A model generated the notes under the pieces. The model had not been told where the DNA came from. It saw only the letters and a program-made list of their open reading frames with translations, and ran no database searches. Both the position numbers and the translations under genes were made by a program. DNA of 40,606 bases from an uncultured Lentisphaeraceae bacterium (GTDB lineage: Bacteria; Verrucomicrobiota; Kiritimatiellia; RFP12; DVOR01), in assembly GCA_937892925.1 (NCBI GenBank), contig CALBHX010000057.1, positions 1 to 40,606 of the forward strand, written 5' to 3'. Shown here one piece after another: positions 25,138-33,715 of the stretch (positions are counted from its first letter, which is position 1; every line of letters begins with the position of its first letter).

Positions 25138-27223
25138 TAAACGCATCACGCACATAGTCCATAAAATGTTCGCGTAATGCCGGCAAATCGGCCGCTGCAC
25201 GTTCCAACGCCCACAGCGCAAAATCCAGCTTTCCCCGGAAGTTATAAACTGCCCGCAGGTGTGGATCAAACAAATCGAAGTTTGTCCGATTCTGTCGATA
25301 AGCCCAATGCATGGCCTCAATTTTTCGCTCAAATCCGTCAAAAAATGCTGCCGCGCACTCATTCAGCGTACAAGCTTCCGCATGCGCATGCCAATACGTT
25401 CCAGCCACTGCAGCATAAGTGCGCAAATAGAACTTATGTGCCTCGCGTAGATTGTCTTCCTGCTGTTCCAGAATCGGCCAACCCATCGTACCACGGATTG
25501 AACACACCTGGACACCCTCTGGCATCGGTCGGTGCATGAACGGGTCATAAACAAACGCAAAAATCTCCTTGCCAATACCAAAACGACACGTTGGCGTTGG
25601 CGTCGGCACGTATTTCTTGACAACCAAATTCTGAGCAGCCGCCGTACCATACAGCGAAGCCAACGCCAATACAACCTCCGGCAACTCAGCGCCCGCCGGA
25701 TTTTCCGGGTCTGCCCGGAACAGCGAAGGCGCAATCGCCATCAGCGGATCACCCGGACATCGCGTCCGCAGGAAATATGGCGTTTCCTTCCGCTTCTGTC
25801 CGTGTGCCTCCACCGTAATTAACTGAAAGTCCGGATAATCTGCCCCCAGTGCACGAAACACATTGGCTCGCGTCAAAAGATAGTCCGAATATCCTGCATT
25901 CACACTCCCCAGTCGCTTCTGAACATATGACCGCGGCACAGGGCTCCGATCCGTCTTCAAAACAATCTCTCGCGACTGTCCACTCCGCAACGCAAGATTC
26001 TTTGTCGACCGCACCTCATATACATTGATAAACTGCAAATGTTCTCCAAGGCTCAATCGCCGAACCAGATGTTCCACCACCTGACGCGTTTGACCATCTA
26101 TCCCCGGATGTGCCTCCAATCGGCCATCCGGTAGAACCGTTACCCCCGGCAATGCAATCCGGCGCGCATCAAAATCTACCGCCACCTCAATGGCCTCCCG
26201 ATCATCCATCAGCTTGGCGTACAATGCCGACACCGTCGCCGGAGCCCGATCCTCCGCAAAAGCCGGCTCCCGCAACGCACGTTGAAACAGAAGTCCAACG
26301 CCCTCCAGCACATCCGCCATATCCTCAGGTGCCGTCAGCCCCAACGTAATCCCCTCCAACAACCGCTCCAATGGCGGAATCAACAAATGTTCCGCCACCT
26401 CACGCGACACCCCAAAAAACGAAATGACCGCATAACCGCCACACTTCTGGCTCCGCATGGCCGAGGCCGTCTCCCCAGGCGCCAACGCCAACCACTCCCG
26501 CAAACACACCCGTGCCGCCGCAGGCAGCCTTCGCGCCAGCGCTGCTACCCGCATAAATGCCTCATACGTCAGCCAATGAATTCCACGTAAGCTCGTAAAA
26601 TAGTACACAGCCGTTTCCATTGGCTGCCTAGCCTGAAATACCCGATGTTGAATCTCTTCCGGAGTGAACACCTGCGGGCATACCCGCCACGCTTGTCCCA
26701 ACTGTTCCGCATACGCCACGGCCTCCGGTGTCCGCTCCCCAAAAACCACCTCATCCAACCCCAGTCCAATCGAATGAAGCCACGCATCCGCCGCCCGCAG
26801 GCATTCAAACGCCACATCGCGCTGCAACAGCTCCAAATGCCCCTGAACCAAGCGACCCAACACCACCCGATGCGCCAACACCGCTGAACGCCGCCCCTTC
26901 GGAAGATACAAAAACCGTCTTCCCAACACACCAGAAAACAACGGCGTTAGGATCGTACTAAACGACCCCGAGCTCAAAATCATCAGAAAACCCTTGCGCC
27001 CCACACCCAGATCACGAAGCTGAATCACCACTGCCAGCCCATAACCATTTCCAGCCCCCCCTCGCGATCGAGGCCGCAACCGCTGGAATAAAAAGCAATC
27101 CTCTCCCACACGATAAACATCAAAAAAATGACTCCCTGTAGCCGACTCCACCCACACCCCTTCCTCATGCGTCCCCCGAATCCGCACATCCCGTATCAAC
27201 CGTTTTACCAGGTCTGCCTTCAT
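25127..27223 (-). CDS. Unrecognised 698-residue protein
   Basis: A single long frame with an AGGAG site before ATG 27223. No signal peptide or membrane helix is evident, so it is probably cytoplasmic. I do not recognise a family. Residues 1-350 are mostly helical and Leu/Ala/Arg-rich. Residues about 355-700 hold blocks that look conserved in character: VRSTKNLALRSGQSREIVLK, VPRSYVQKRLGSVNAGYSDY, PYFLRTRCPGDPLM, FAFVYDPFMHRP, CSIRGTMGWPILEQQEDNL, HAHAEACTLNECAAAFF and NRTNFDLFDPHLR. The spacing of a Lys after a Gly-containing loop and later Asp-rich blocks could suit a kinase-like fold, but that is a guess. It is divergent from parA and has a palindrome over its promoter. Confidence 0.7.
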   Translation of the reverse strand: MKADLVKRLIRDVRIRGTHEEGVWVESATGSHFFDVYRVGEDCFLFQRLRPRSRGGAGNGYGLAVVIQLRDLGVGRKGFLMILSSGSFSTILTPLFSGVLGRRFLYLPKGRRSAVLAHRVVLGRLVQGHLELLQRDVAFECLRAADAWLHSIGLGLDEVVFGERTPEAVAYAEQLGQAWRVCPQVFTPEEIQHRVFQARQPMETAVYYFTSLRGIHWLTYEAFMRVAALARRLPAAARVCLREWLALAPGETASAMRSQKCGGYAVISFFGVSREVAEHLLIPPLERLLEGITLGLTAPEDMADVLEGVGLLFQRALREPAFAEDRAPATVSALYAKLMDDREAIEVAVDFDARRIALPGVTVLPDGRLEAHPGIDGQTRQVVEHLVRRLSLGEHLQFINVYEVRSTKNLALRSGQSREIVLKTDRSPVPRSYVQKRLGSVNAGYSDYLLTRANVFRALGADYPDFQLITVEAHGQKRKETPYFLRTRCPGDPLMAIAPSLFRADPENPAGAELPEVVLALASLYGTAAAQNLVVKKYVPTPTPTCRFGIGKEIFAFVYDPFMHRPMPEGVQVCSIRGTMGWPILEQQEDNLREAHKFYLRTYAAVAGTYWHAHAEACTLNECAAAFFDGFERKIEAMHWAYRQNRTNFDLFDPHLRAVYNFRGKLDFALWALERAAADLPALREHFMDYVRDAFIRV

Positions 27224-27234
27224 CCTATTGCTCC

Positions 27235-27273
27235 TCTGCTAAAGAGTTTAGCAGACCTTTTCTGCTATCGCAA
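27235..27273 (-). promoter_or_regulatory. Promoter of the 698-aa gene embedded in a palindrome (candidate operator)
   Basis: A perfect 9-bp inverted repeat (TCTGCTAAA and TTTAGCAGA, 3-nt centre) spans 27235-27255, and a third half-site TCTGCT is at 27261-27266. On the minus strand the repeat contains TGCTAAACT, an extended -10 (TAAACT, 27250-27245), with TTGCGA at 27273-27268 after a 17-nt spacer. A protein on the palindrome would cover the -10 and the start point. It could instead be a 5'-UTR hairpin next to the ribosome site. Confidence 0.55.
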
Positions 27274-27337
27274 GCCATACGACATGGCGATGAGGCACAT
27301 CTACCCGAAACACTACTGGGCCGTATTCATCCGCTTA

Positions 27338-27346
27338 TGCTATACT
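27338..27346 (+). promoter_or_regulatory. Extended -10 promoter of parA-trpB
   Basis: TGCTATACT, then only 6 nt (GAGGCC) to the ATG at 27353. A leaderless or near-leaderless transcript is implied. Confidence 0.6.
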
Positions 27347-27352
27347 GAGGCC

Positions 27353-28135
27353 ATGAAAGAAACGAAGGTAATTGCAGTTGCAAACCAAAAAGGCGGCGTT
27401 GGCAAAACCACCACCGTAGTCAATCTGGCCGCCGCACTGGCCAAAATGCGTAAAACGGTTTTGGTCATTGACCTCGATCCTCAGGCAAACGCCACCAGTG
27501 GTTTAGGTCTCCGCCCAACCCCAGGCACCAGCCTCTATAGTGCCTTGACAGGCCAGGCTTTTATTGGAGACATCATCCAAGGCACTCCGCTCGAAAACGT
27601 CAATATCATTCCTTCAGAAATTGACCTCTCTGGGGCAGAACTTGAGATTGCCCGACAGGACAATCACCTGCAGGTTGTACGCAATCAGCTGGCGCCGGTG
27701 CTCACAGCCAATATCTATGATTACATTCTGCTGGACTGCCCACCCTCACTGGGCATCCTCATGACCTCTTCGCTGGCGGCGGCCGACAGTGTATTGGTGG
27801 CCATGCAATGCGAATATTACGCTATGGAAGGCCTGACCGTCATCACCGACGTCATTACCCGCCTGCGCGATAACGGCGTAAACCCAAATCTTCACGCAGA
27901 AGGCATCCTCATGACCATGTACGATGCGCGCACCAACCTTTCTGAAGACGTTGTGCAAGAAGTGCGCAAACACTACGGCAAACTCGTCTACAAAACCGTT
28001 ATTCCCCGTAACATCCGCATCTCGGAAGCTCCTTCCTTCGGCCAGCCGGTCGTCATTTATGACCCCTCATCCAAGGGCGCGCTAGCCTATCTCGCGCTGG
28101 CTAAAGAGTTCGTCCGCCGCACCGCTGGTAAATGA
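27353..28135 (+). CDS. parA: ParA/Soj-type chromosome-partitioning ATPase (orphan)
   Basis: 260 residues. Deviant Walker A KGGVGKTT (13-20) after IAVANQ; Walker A-prime VLVIDLDPQANAT; Walker B YILLDCPPSLG; and the late motif TVIPRNIRISEAPSFGQPV typical of chromosomal Soj/ParA. It would act as an ATP-dependent DNA-bound switch driving ParB-parS segregation. No parB follows; trpB starts 20 nt downstream. A longer frame from 27128 exists but covers the promoter and overlaps the divergent gene. Chromosomal rather than plasmid type is inferred from the lack of an N-terminal HTH. Confidence 0.93.
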   Translation: MKETKVIAVANQKGGVGKTTTVVNLAAALAKMRKTVLVIDLDPQANATSGLGLRPTPGTSLYSALTGQAFIGDIIQGTPLENVNIIPSEIDLSGAELEIARQDNHLQVVRNQLAPVLTANIYDYILLDCPPSLGILMTSSLAAADSVLVAMQCEYYAMEGLTVITDVITRLRDNGVNPNLHAEGILMTMYDARTNLSEDVVQEVRKHYGKLVYKTVIPRNIRISEAPSFGQPVVIYDPSSKGALAYLALAKEFVRRTAGK

Positions 28136-28154
28136 TCATTCGGAGACCCACGCC

Positions 28155-29369
28155 ATGAGCACCTATTTCAAGAACTACCCTAACAACGAAGGTTTTTTCG
28201 GCCCCTACGGCGGTATGTATGTGCCCGACAACCTGAAAATCGAAATGCGTAAGATTGCCGAGGCCTACCACCGCATCAGCAAATCGCACGACTTTATTTC
28301 TGAGCTCCGCCAGATTCGTAAGCATTTTCAGGGGCGCCCTACCCCCGTCTACTACTGCCACAACCTCAGCGAAAAATTGGGAGGGCGCATCTACCTGAAA
28401 CGAGAAGACCTCAACCATTCTGGCGCACACAAGCTCAATCACTGCATGGGAGAAGTGATGCTTGCCAAATATATGGGCAAGAAAAAAGTCATTGCCGAGA
28501 CAGGCGCCGGGCAGCATGGTGTGGCCATGGCCACCGCCGCCGCCTATTTTGGTCTGCCTTGCGATATCTACATGGGCGAAGTCGATGTGGCGAAACAGCA
28601 CCCGAACGTCCTGAGAATGCAAATCCTCGGTGCCAATGTCATCCCTGTCTCTGCCGGACAAAAAACACTCAAAGAAGCTGTAGACGCGGCCTTTGAGGCC
28701 TACCTGCGCGACCCGGAAAGCACCATGTACTGTATCGGTTCAGTTGTTGGACCGCATCCCTTCCCCATGATTGTCCGCGACTTCCAGAAAGTCGTTGGAG
28801 AAGAAGCGCGGGCACAGTTCCTGGACATGACCGGCGAGTTGCCCGATGCCGTCTGTGCCTGCGTGGGCGGCGGATCCAACGCCATCGGTCTTTTCTGTGG
28901 CTTTTTGGATGACCCCGAGGTCAGCCTCTATGGTGTAGAGCCGCTTGGGCGCGGCAAACAGCCTGGAGAGCACGCCGCTTCCATGACCTTCGGCAAGCCC
29001 GGCATTCTGCATGGATTCAACAGTTACACCCTGCAGAATGCAGATGGTTCGCCTATGCCCGTTCACTCCGTAGCATCCGGACTGGATTATCAATCCGTTG
29101 GGCCGGAACATGCCTGGCTGCGCGATCAGGGACGAGTAGCCTATGTAACAGCCGATGACCGGGAAGCCATTGATGCCTTCTTTGCTTTATCGCGCCACGA
29201 AGGTATCATTCCAGCCATTGAGAGTTCCCATGCCGTGGCCTACGCCATTCGGTATGCCCAAAAGCATCCCCACGGCTCCATTCTTGTCAATCTCTCCGGC
29301 CGCGGAGATAAAGACATTGACTACGTAGCCGAACACTTCGGCACAGGCTCCACGGCTTCCGCCCGATAA
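28155..29369 (+). CDS. trpB: Tryptophan synthase beta chain
   Basis: 404 residues. PLP lysine in LNHSGAHKLNH (Lys93), catalytic Glu in AETGAGQHGVAMA, phosphate loop CVGGGSNAIG and the C-terminal VNLSGRGDKD are all present. It converts indole plus serine to tryptophan. The segment after the PLP lysine reads LNH instead of the common INN; this is likely a lineage variant. GGAG lies 8 nt upstream of the ATG. No trpA or other trp gene adjoins. It probably shares the parA transcript and ends at a strong terminator. Confidence 0.95.
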   Translation: MSTYFKNYPNNEGFFGPYGGMYVPDNLKIEMRKIAEAYHRISKSHDFISELRQIRKHFQGRPTPVYYCHNLSEKLGGRIYLKREDLNHSGAHKLNHCMGEVMLAKYMGKKKVIAETGAGQHGVAMATAAAYFGLPCDIYMGEVDVAKQHPNVLRMQILGANVIPVSAGQKTLKEAVDAAFEAYLRDPESTMYCIGSVVGPHPFPMIVRDFQKVVGEEARAQFLDMTGELPDAVCACVGGGSNAIGLFCGFLDDPEVSLYGVEPLGRGKQPGEHAASMTFGKPGILHGFNSYTLQNADGSPMPVHSVASGLDYQSVGPEHAWLRDQGRVAYVTADDREAIDAFFALSRHEGIIPAIESSHAVAYAIRYAQKHPHGSILVNLSGRGDKDIDYVAEHFGTGSTASAR

Positions 29370-29415
29370 ATATACGGCATTCATTTCAGCCGAAACCGTT
29401 GTGTCAGAACATCTC

Positions 29416-29447
29416 AAAAAGGCCGGGTAGGCAAGCCCGGCCTTTTT
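29416..29447. terminator. Bidirectional Rho-independent terminator
   Basis: Arms AAAAAGGCCGGG and CCCGGCCTTTTT pair perfectly around an 8-nt loop. It ends parA-trpB and, from the other strand, the metzincin gene (78 nt past its stop). Confidence 0.92.
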
Positions 29448-29525
29448 CTTTATCCTGTGCATAACACACCCCACCACGCACACCACGCAAGCAACTGTCA
29501 TAGAATGAATAACCCACCCCACACA

Positions 29526-32114
29526 CTATTTCAACAACACCCTCAATCCAGGCATCCCCACACATGGAGCGCACCCTGAAAGCGTTGCCCGAAGAGAATA
29601 AGGCCCCACGGAACCGTAAGCCGTAACATCATTGAACTGCCAAGGCGTTTCTTCCTCCCCATCCGGGCGGATATCTGCACTGGAAACAGAATGCGCTGTA
29701 CCGGAAACACGCAGAACATAACGCCCCGCAGCAGGTAACACCACCCGCAGCTCAGCATCCCGAAACGCCGGGGAATTCTGAGCCGTTTCGCTCAATGGAA
29801 GCGATGAAACCGCTATCGTTACCCCCAACGCATCCAACAACTCCACCTGCGCATCCAACGAACTTCCCTCACGCTCCCCCAAATACCCCGGAGAAACCAA
29901 AACTGTAAGCATTCCAGAACCATCCACCGAAAAAGCAAAGCAGTCCCGATCCGCCAAAACCGTTTCTCCCTCCACGTGTTTTCCGATCACGCCAGAAGCC
30001 GTTGCAGCCTGTGAAACAAAAGCTAACGGCGTGGCCTCCGCTAACGTATCCGCATGATCGTCAGCAACCAGGCGAAGCCCATAATCGCGATAATCCAGCC
30101 CTCTGGCATAGGTCTTCCCCGCCCACAGGCCAAGCATCACAGCGAAGTCATCTTCCGGCACATTGTCATGTAATTTGGAATACGCATCAAACGCGCCGGA
30201 ATATCCGCCGCGGCACCACTGATTCATAAAGTCGCCGCTGTCATAGAGTACGCCGTTATTACGTGTAGCCGAAGGCACCCCTCCCATAATGGGATACCAC
30301 ACCGTCTCCGTTACCGCCACGTTATCCTCAATCAAAACACCGTTGGGCGTGATTTCCTGCCCTGTATAATACTCCTGCTCTCCAAGAAAGAGATCTCCCC
30401 AAAGAATGTTTCCGCCATCATGATGAAGCCCCAAGGTATGCCCAATCTCATGCGTAGCCTGTGCGGAAATACCCTGACGAGAGGCTTCACTAAACACAAA
30501 TGCCGGAATATCTGCAGCCGCATCATACGTGCCCCATTGCGACACACCTCCGCCCCCCTCAAACCACACACCGCGCGTCCCTTCCGGCGTAAGCCCATAA
30601 CCAATCACCACGCGCACACCATAACGCGTATCCGCTTCTGATGTTTTGCGCAAGTCCTCTATCGGCGGCTCCACGGTGGTTACATTCACATCAAACAGCG
30701 CAAAGTCTTCTGCCACCATGCGCCAGATATCTCGAATAGCCGAAGTTGTTGGCAACTGTGCCCCATCCAGCCAACCCTCATAACTAAATGGAGCCGTGCG
30801 CACATACGTACATCCAGCAAAAGCGTCCTGCATCCGCGCATTAGCCATGTTGCCCACGTCATCAAACACATAACCAGCAAAGTCCAGATAAAGCGTCTGA
30901 GCAGCGCCAGGCCGCGAAGCGAATTGCGGAATACACTCCAACCCCAGCGTTGCAGCTGAATGCGAACCATCCGTCCGCACCGGTTCCTCCTGCCCAGCCA
31001 CATTAAACACCAGCCGATACCGATGTTCCGAGCCCGGTTCCAACCCATGATGGCGAACACTTCGCCACCCGGCCACCGAAGCCTGATTCCCGGAAACCGG
31101 CGTCCAATCCAGCGCCGCTTCAGAGATTTCCTCCCAAGCACCATTCACCCACTCCTCCAGGCGGAATCGTTCCCCGCGCGGCACATCCGACCAGCCCAAA
31201 TAGATTTGGCGCATCCCCGAAGGCAACGCCACAAAATCCGTCGGCGGCTCTACAACCACCTCCTGCACCTCCACGGCGCCCAAATCCGCCGCCGACCCAA
31301 ACACCCGCGGTGCCCCCAGTGCATCCACCAAAAGAATACTTTTCACGCCAGCATCCACCGCTGCAGAAGAAGCTTCTGGCGGGCAGTGCAACACCCTCCC
31401 CACCGTTTCAACTACCGTAACGGTTGATGGATTAAACCAGTTATTCACCTGCGCAACTGTTCCGGCCACAGCCTCCCCTTCATAACCTGCCACGGTACAA
31501 TGCGTTAAGGATAGCGTGCCGCTTATATTCCGCACAGCAGCCTTGGCTCCACCAATGGCAAACCCGCCCCGGCAATCCGCCACAGTTACATTATACAACG
31601 CCGCGACAGCCGCCCTTACCGCGATTCCGCCGGCATACCCCAACGCCCCGCCATCGCAGGCAACAACAGAGACCGCACTGACCGTTACCGTACCGCCTGA
31701 AATCAACAAGCCTGAACAACGCAACGCCGTTGATGCCACCGCACCACGAATCGAAACGTTCGCCAGCCCCACCGTACCGTCGGAAATCAATAACCCAAAC
31801 CCCTCAAGAACCGGCGGCTCATCCAGATCACCCACAATCCAAAGCCCACCCTGACCAGCCGAGACGGTTATCGGCTCCACCCCCGTCCACCCGCTTCCTT
31901 TCAGTATCAGCAAGTCATCGCCCGCCGTTGCCAAAGCGGCATCCACCGCCGCCTGGAGTTCAGCTCTTCCCCCTGAAACTTCGCGCATGACAGCCCCCTG
32001 CGGTACATTCAGCTCCGGGAAACGCCCCCGCACAGCCTCCACAGTTGTCCCCTGCGCATAAGCGGCAAACATCAGCCCCAACAGGAGCCCATATAGATTC
32101 CTTACCTTCCTCAT
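29526..32114 (-). CDS. Secreted metzincin-type zinc metalloprotease with beta-helix and pre-peptidase-like domains
   Basis: 862 residues. Signal peptide MRKVRNLYGLLLGLMFAAYA. Residues about 60-290 show repeated short strands of a right-handed beta helix (GGLWIVGD, VGLANVSIRGAV, VAALYNVTVADC). A fibronectin-III-like stretch follows (about 295-390). The protease domain carries ATHEIGHTLGLHHDGG, the zinc motif HExxHxxGxxH (His555, Glu556, His559, His565), and a Met-turn candidate YPIMGG. The C-terminal part resembles a pre-peptidase C-terminal (PPC) domain: DRDCFAFSVDGSGMLTVLV..YVLRVSGT. It presumably degrades extracellular protein. ATG 32114 precedes the signal; a TTG at 32123 is an alternative. 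No clear ribosome site. Confidence 0.85.
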   Translation of the reverse strand: MRKVRNLYGLLLGLMFAAYAQGTTVEAVRGRFPELNVPQGAVMREVSGGRAELQAAVDAALATAGDDLLILKGSGWTGVEPITVSAGQGGLWIVGDLDEPPVLEGFGLLISDGTVGLANVSIRGAVASTALRCSGLLISGGTVTVSAVSVVACDGGALGYAGGIAVRAAVAALYNVTVADCRGGFAIGGAKAAVRNISGTLSLTHCTVAGYEGEAVAGTVAQVNNWFNPSTVTVVETVGRVLHCPPEASSAAVDAGVKSILLVDALGAPRVFGSAADLGAVEVQEVVVEPPTDFVALPSGMRQIYLGWSDVPRGERFRLEEWVNGAWEEISEAALDWTPVSGNQASVAGWRSVRHHGLEPGSEHRYRLVFNVAGQEEPVRTDGSHSAATLGLECIPQFASRPGAAQTLYLDFAGYVFDDVGNMANARMQDAFAGCTYVRTAPFSYEGWLDGAQLPTTSAIRDIWRMVAEDFALFDVNVTTVEPPIEDLRKTSEADTRYGVRVVIGYGLTPEGTRGVWFEGGGGVSQWGTYDAAADIPAFVFSEASRQGISAQATHEIGHTLGLHHDGGNILWGDLFLGEQEYYTGQEITPNGVLIEDNVAVTETVWYPIMGGVPSATRNNGVLYDSGDFMNQWCRGGYSGAFDAYSKLHDNVPEDDFAVMLGLWAGKTYARGLDYRDYGLRLVADDHADTLAEATPLAFVSQAATASGVIGKHVEGETVLADRDCFAFSVDGSGMLTVLVSPGYLGEREGSSLDAQVELLDALGVTIAVSSLPLSETAQNSPAFRDAELRVVLPAAGRYVLRVSGTAHSVSSADIRPDGEEETPWQFNDVTAYGSVGPYSLRATLSGCAPCVGMPGLRVLLK

Positions 32115-32123
32115 AACGAACAA

Positions 32124-32755
32124 CGTAACAAAAAGAAATATTGGGTTGCAAGTCCTTTACATCCAAAACAAAACCCTTAACCCTGCGTTTCACTGCGTAT
32201 ACCAAACGTTTTCACCTCCCCTCGAACTGTTCGTTCGCCCACTCCGTCGAAACAACAGAACGCACGCCATCCTTAGACTGATCCAAAAAATCTCTAAAGT
32301 CGGGGCGCGTTCAAGATGAATCCGCCCCGGGTTCAAGGTAAAGGTGGGGCGGATCCACGATGACCCAAACATCCCTCCTCATTCGTACTCCACCCCATTC
32401 TTCGCTACTTCCCTGAAAACTAAATAACAAGATACGCCTGTGGATGAGGCATCCCGCCCCATTCCGTTAAGCCTTTTCCTCTCCTCGCCCCTTTTTATCA
32501 CAAGTCCTCCCCCTTTTAAGCCAAGAATAACACGTTTATTGCAACTACGTTCACGTGCAAAAAGTAAACGAAGATTGAACGGGTAGGTTGACGTCTTTTC
32601 CCCGTATAGCCATACTCGGCTCAACGCTTTTGTCAACCCCAAACTTCTCCTCCGCAACGCCTGTCAGCCATCGTAAAAATGCCGTTCCACGTCGTTCTCT
32701 CGTTCTGAAATACATTATGTGCTAGCACCTACACAGGCGTTTATCTATAACTCGA
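32124..32755. other. Gene-free stretch upstream of the metzincin gene
   Basis: No convincing reading frame on either strand. It holds the 22-bp repeat array at 32300-32365 (listed separately) and a stray CGCCCC core at 32455. A clear promoter for the metzincin gene was not found. Confidence 0.5.
32300..32365. repeat. Array of three 22-bp units (family member C)
   Basis: Units at 32300-32321, 32322-32343 and 32344-32365. Cores GGGGCG, CGCCCC, GGGGCG recur in the same place of each unit, so the palindromic core alternates orientation. The tails GTTCAAGATGAA, GTTCAAGGTAAA and ATCCACGATGAC are clearly related. Same unit length and tail as the array at 12188 read on the opposite strand. Confidence 0.8.
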
Positions 32756-33394
32756 ATTTCTTATTCTAAGACGTTCACTGCGTTATGTGCAGCCGCAGTT
32801 GTTGCTGTTGGGTTCCTACAAGCCGCCGCAGTTGACTAGTCAATGGAAGGCACAACGCCCAACAAAGCCACTACCGACAATATTAACGGCAGAGTCATTA
32901 TACATTGAGTACGCCCATCTCCAACGGCACATCCTATACCACAAGTATCTCATTTCTGGTTCCGTCGGCCACCTTCCAAACCAGGATTTCCTTTACCCTG
33001 GCCGCCATTGGGCAGACAACAAACGTCCCCACAGGATGGGGTGGATCCGGCGGCATTCAGGCCAACACCATCAGTATTCGGGTGTATGCCGAAAACAAAA
33101 GCCTCCCTTTTTATCCTAACAAAAACGACGTCTCCGTATTAGGCTCTGGACTAACGGCAAGCACCGTTTATCCCCTTGTACGACAAGAGAAACACCTCTT
33201 ACACATTTTTGGGAAGTAGCGGTTCATTTGAAGCTTCTATATTGGCAGACTCCACGGTAGATGCGGTCTTTCTGCACAAAGATGCCATCTTCTCCGGAAC
33301 AACGTTCTCCACCTCAGGCGTGCCTGAACCCACCGCCTTGGCGCTCCTAACGCTCAGACTTGTCGGAGTAGCACTGCGACGACGGATCGCCTAA
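32756..33394 (+). pseudogene. Decayed gene for a PEP-CTERM-sorted exported protein
   Basis: Three pieces in two frames make one ancestral protein. Piece 1 (from 32756) reads ISYSKTFTALCAAAVVAVGF then LQAAAVD, a signal peptide lacking a start codon (ATT where ATG is expected) and ending at TAG 32837. After the stop the same frame continues TTPNKATTDNINGRVIIH to about 32900. Piece 2 (next frame, 32887-33175) is a Ser/Thr-rich beta domain (NGTSYTTSISFLVPSATFQ). Piece 3 (back in the first frame from 33176) ends VPEPTALALLTLRLVGVALR plus RRIA, a PEP-CTERM tail. The last switch is at a CCCC run, consistent with a one-base insertion. Its terminator survives. Sequencing error could explain one lesion, not all. 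Confidence 0.75.
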
Positions 33395-33425
33395 GCCGCT
33401 GTTCCACTTCATTTTTCCTTTCTGC

Positions 33426-33450
33426 GGCGCGAGGCTTCGCGCCGTTTTTT
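33426..33450 (+). terminator. Rho-independent terminator of the PEP-CTERM pseudogene
   Basis: GGCGCGA and TCGCGCC pair (7 bp, 4-nt loop), followed by G and six T, 32 nt past the pseudogene stop. Confidence 0.85.
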
Positions 33451-33641
33451 GCTGTCGCCATCTCCCCCAAATCGAATATGCTTTTGAGGTCTTCTCTGGC
33501 ATCAAATTCCCACCCTACAAAACATACACCCATACTTCTTCTTGGGAATCACTAACGAACGCTCTGAGTCTACAACTATGCCCCGGGATCTTTTCATCTG
33601 CATACCACCCATCCCCGCGCCACGTCTTGCCACAATAGACA

Positions 33642-33672
33642 GGGCGGAGGCTTTTGCAATAAGCCTCCGCCC
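33642..33672 (-). terminator. Strong hairpin past the GH3 gene, probable terminator or transcript-end structure
   Basis: Arms GGGCGGAGGCTT and AAGCCTCCGCCC are perfectly complementary (12 bp, 7-nt loop), 44 nt past the GH3 stop. On the minus strand the following bases (TGTCTATTG) are only mildly T-rich, so it may act by protecting the 3' end instead. Confidence 0.5.
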
Positions 33673-33715
33673 CGAACGCATTACCGACCAAACGTCAGTT
33701 CTCTGCGTTCGCCCC

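Noticed and set aside
32379..32657. Minus-strand 92-codon open frame in the 32-kb gap
   Set aside because: Basic, compositionally odd protein, no ribosome site and no recognisable motif.
32719..32730. GTGCTAGCAC palindrome before the PEP-CTERM pseudogene as an operator
   Set aside because: A lone 10-bp palindrome in AT-rich DNA without promoter context is not enough.
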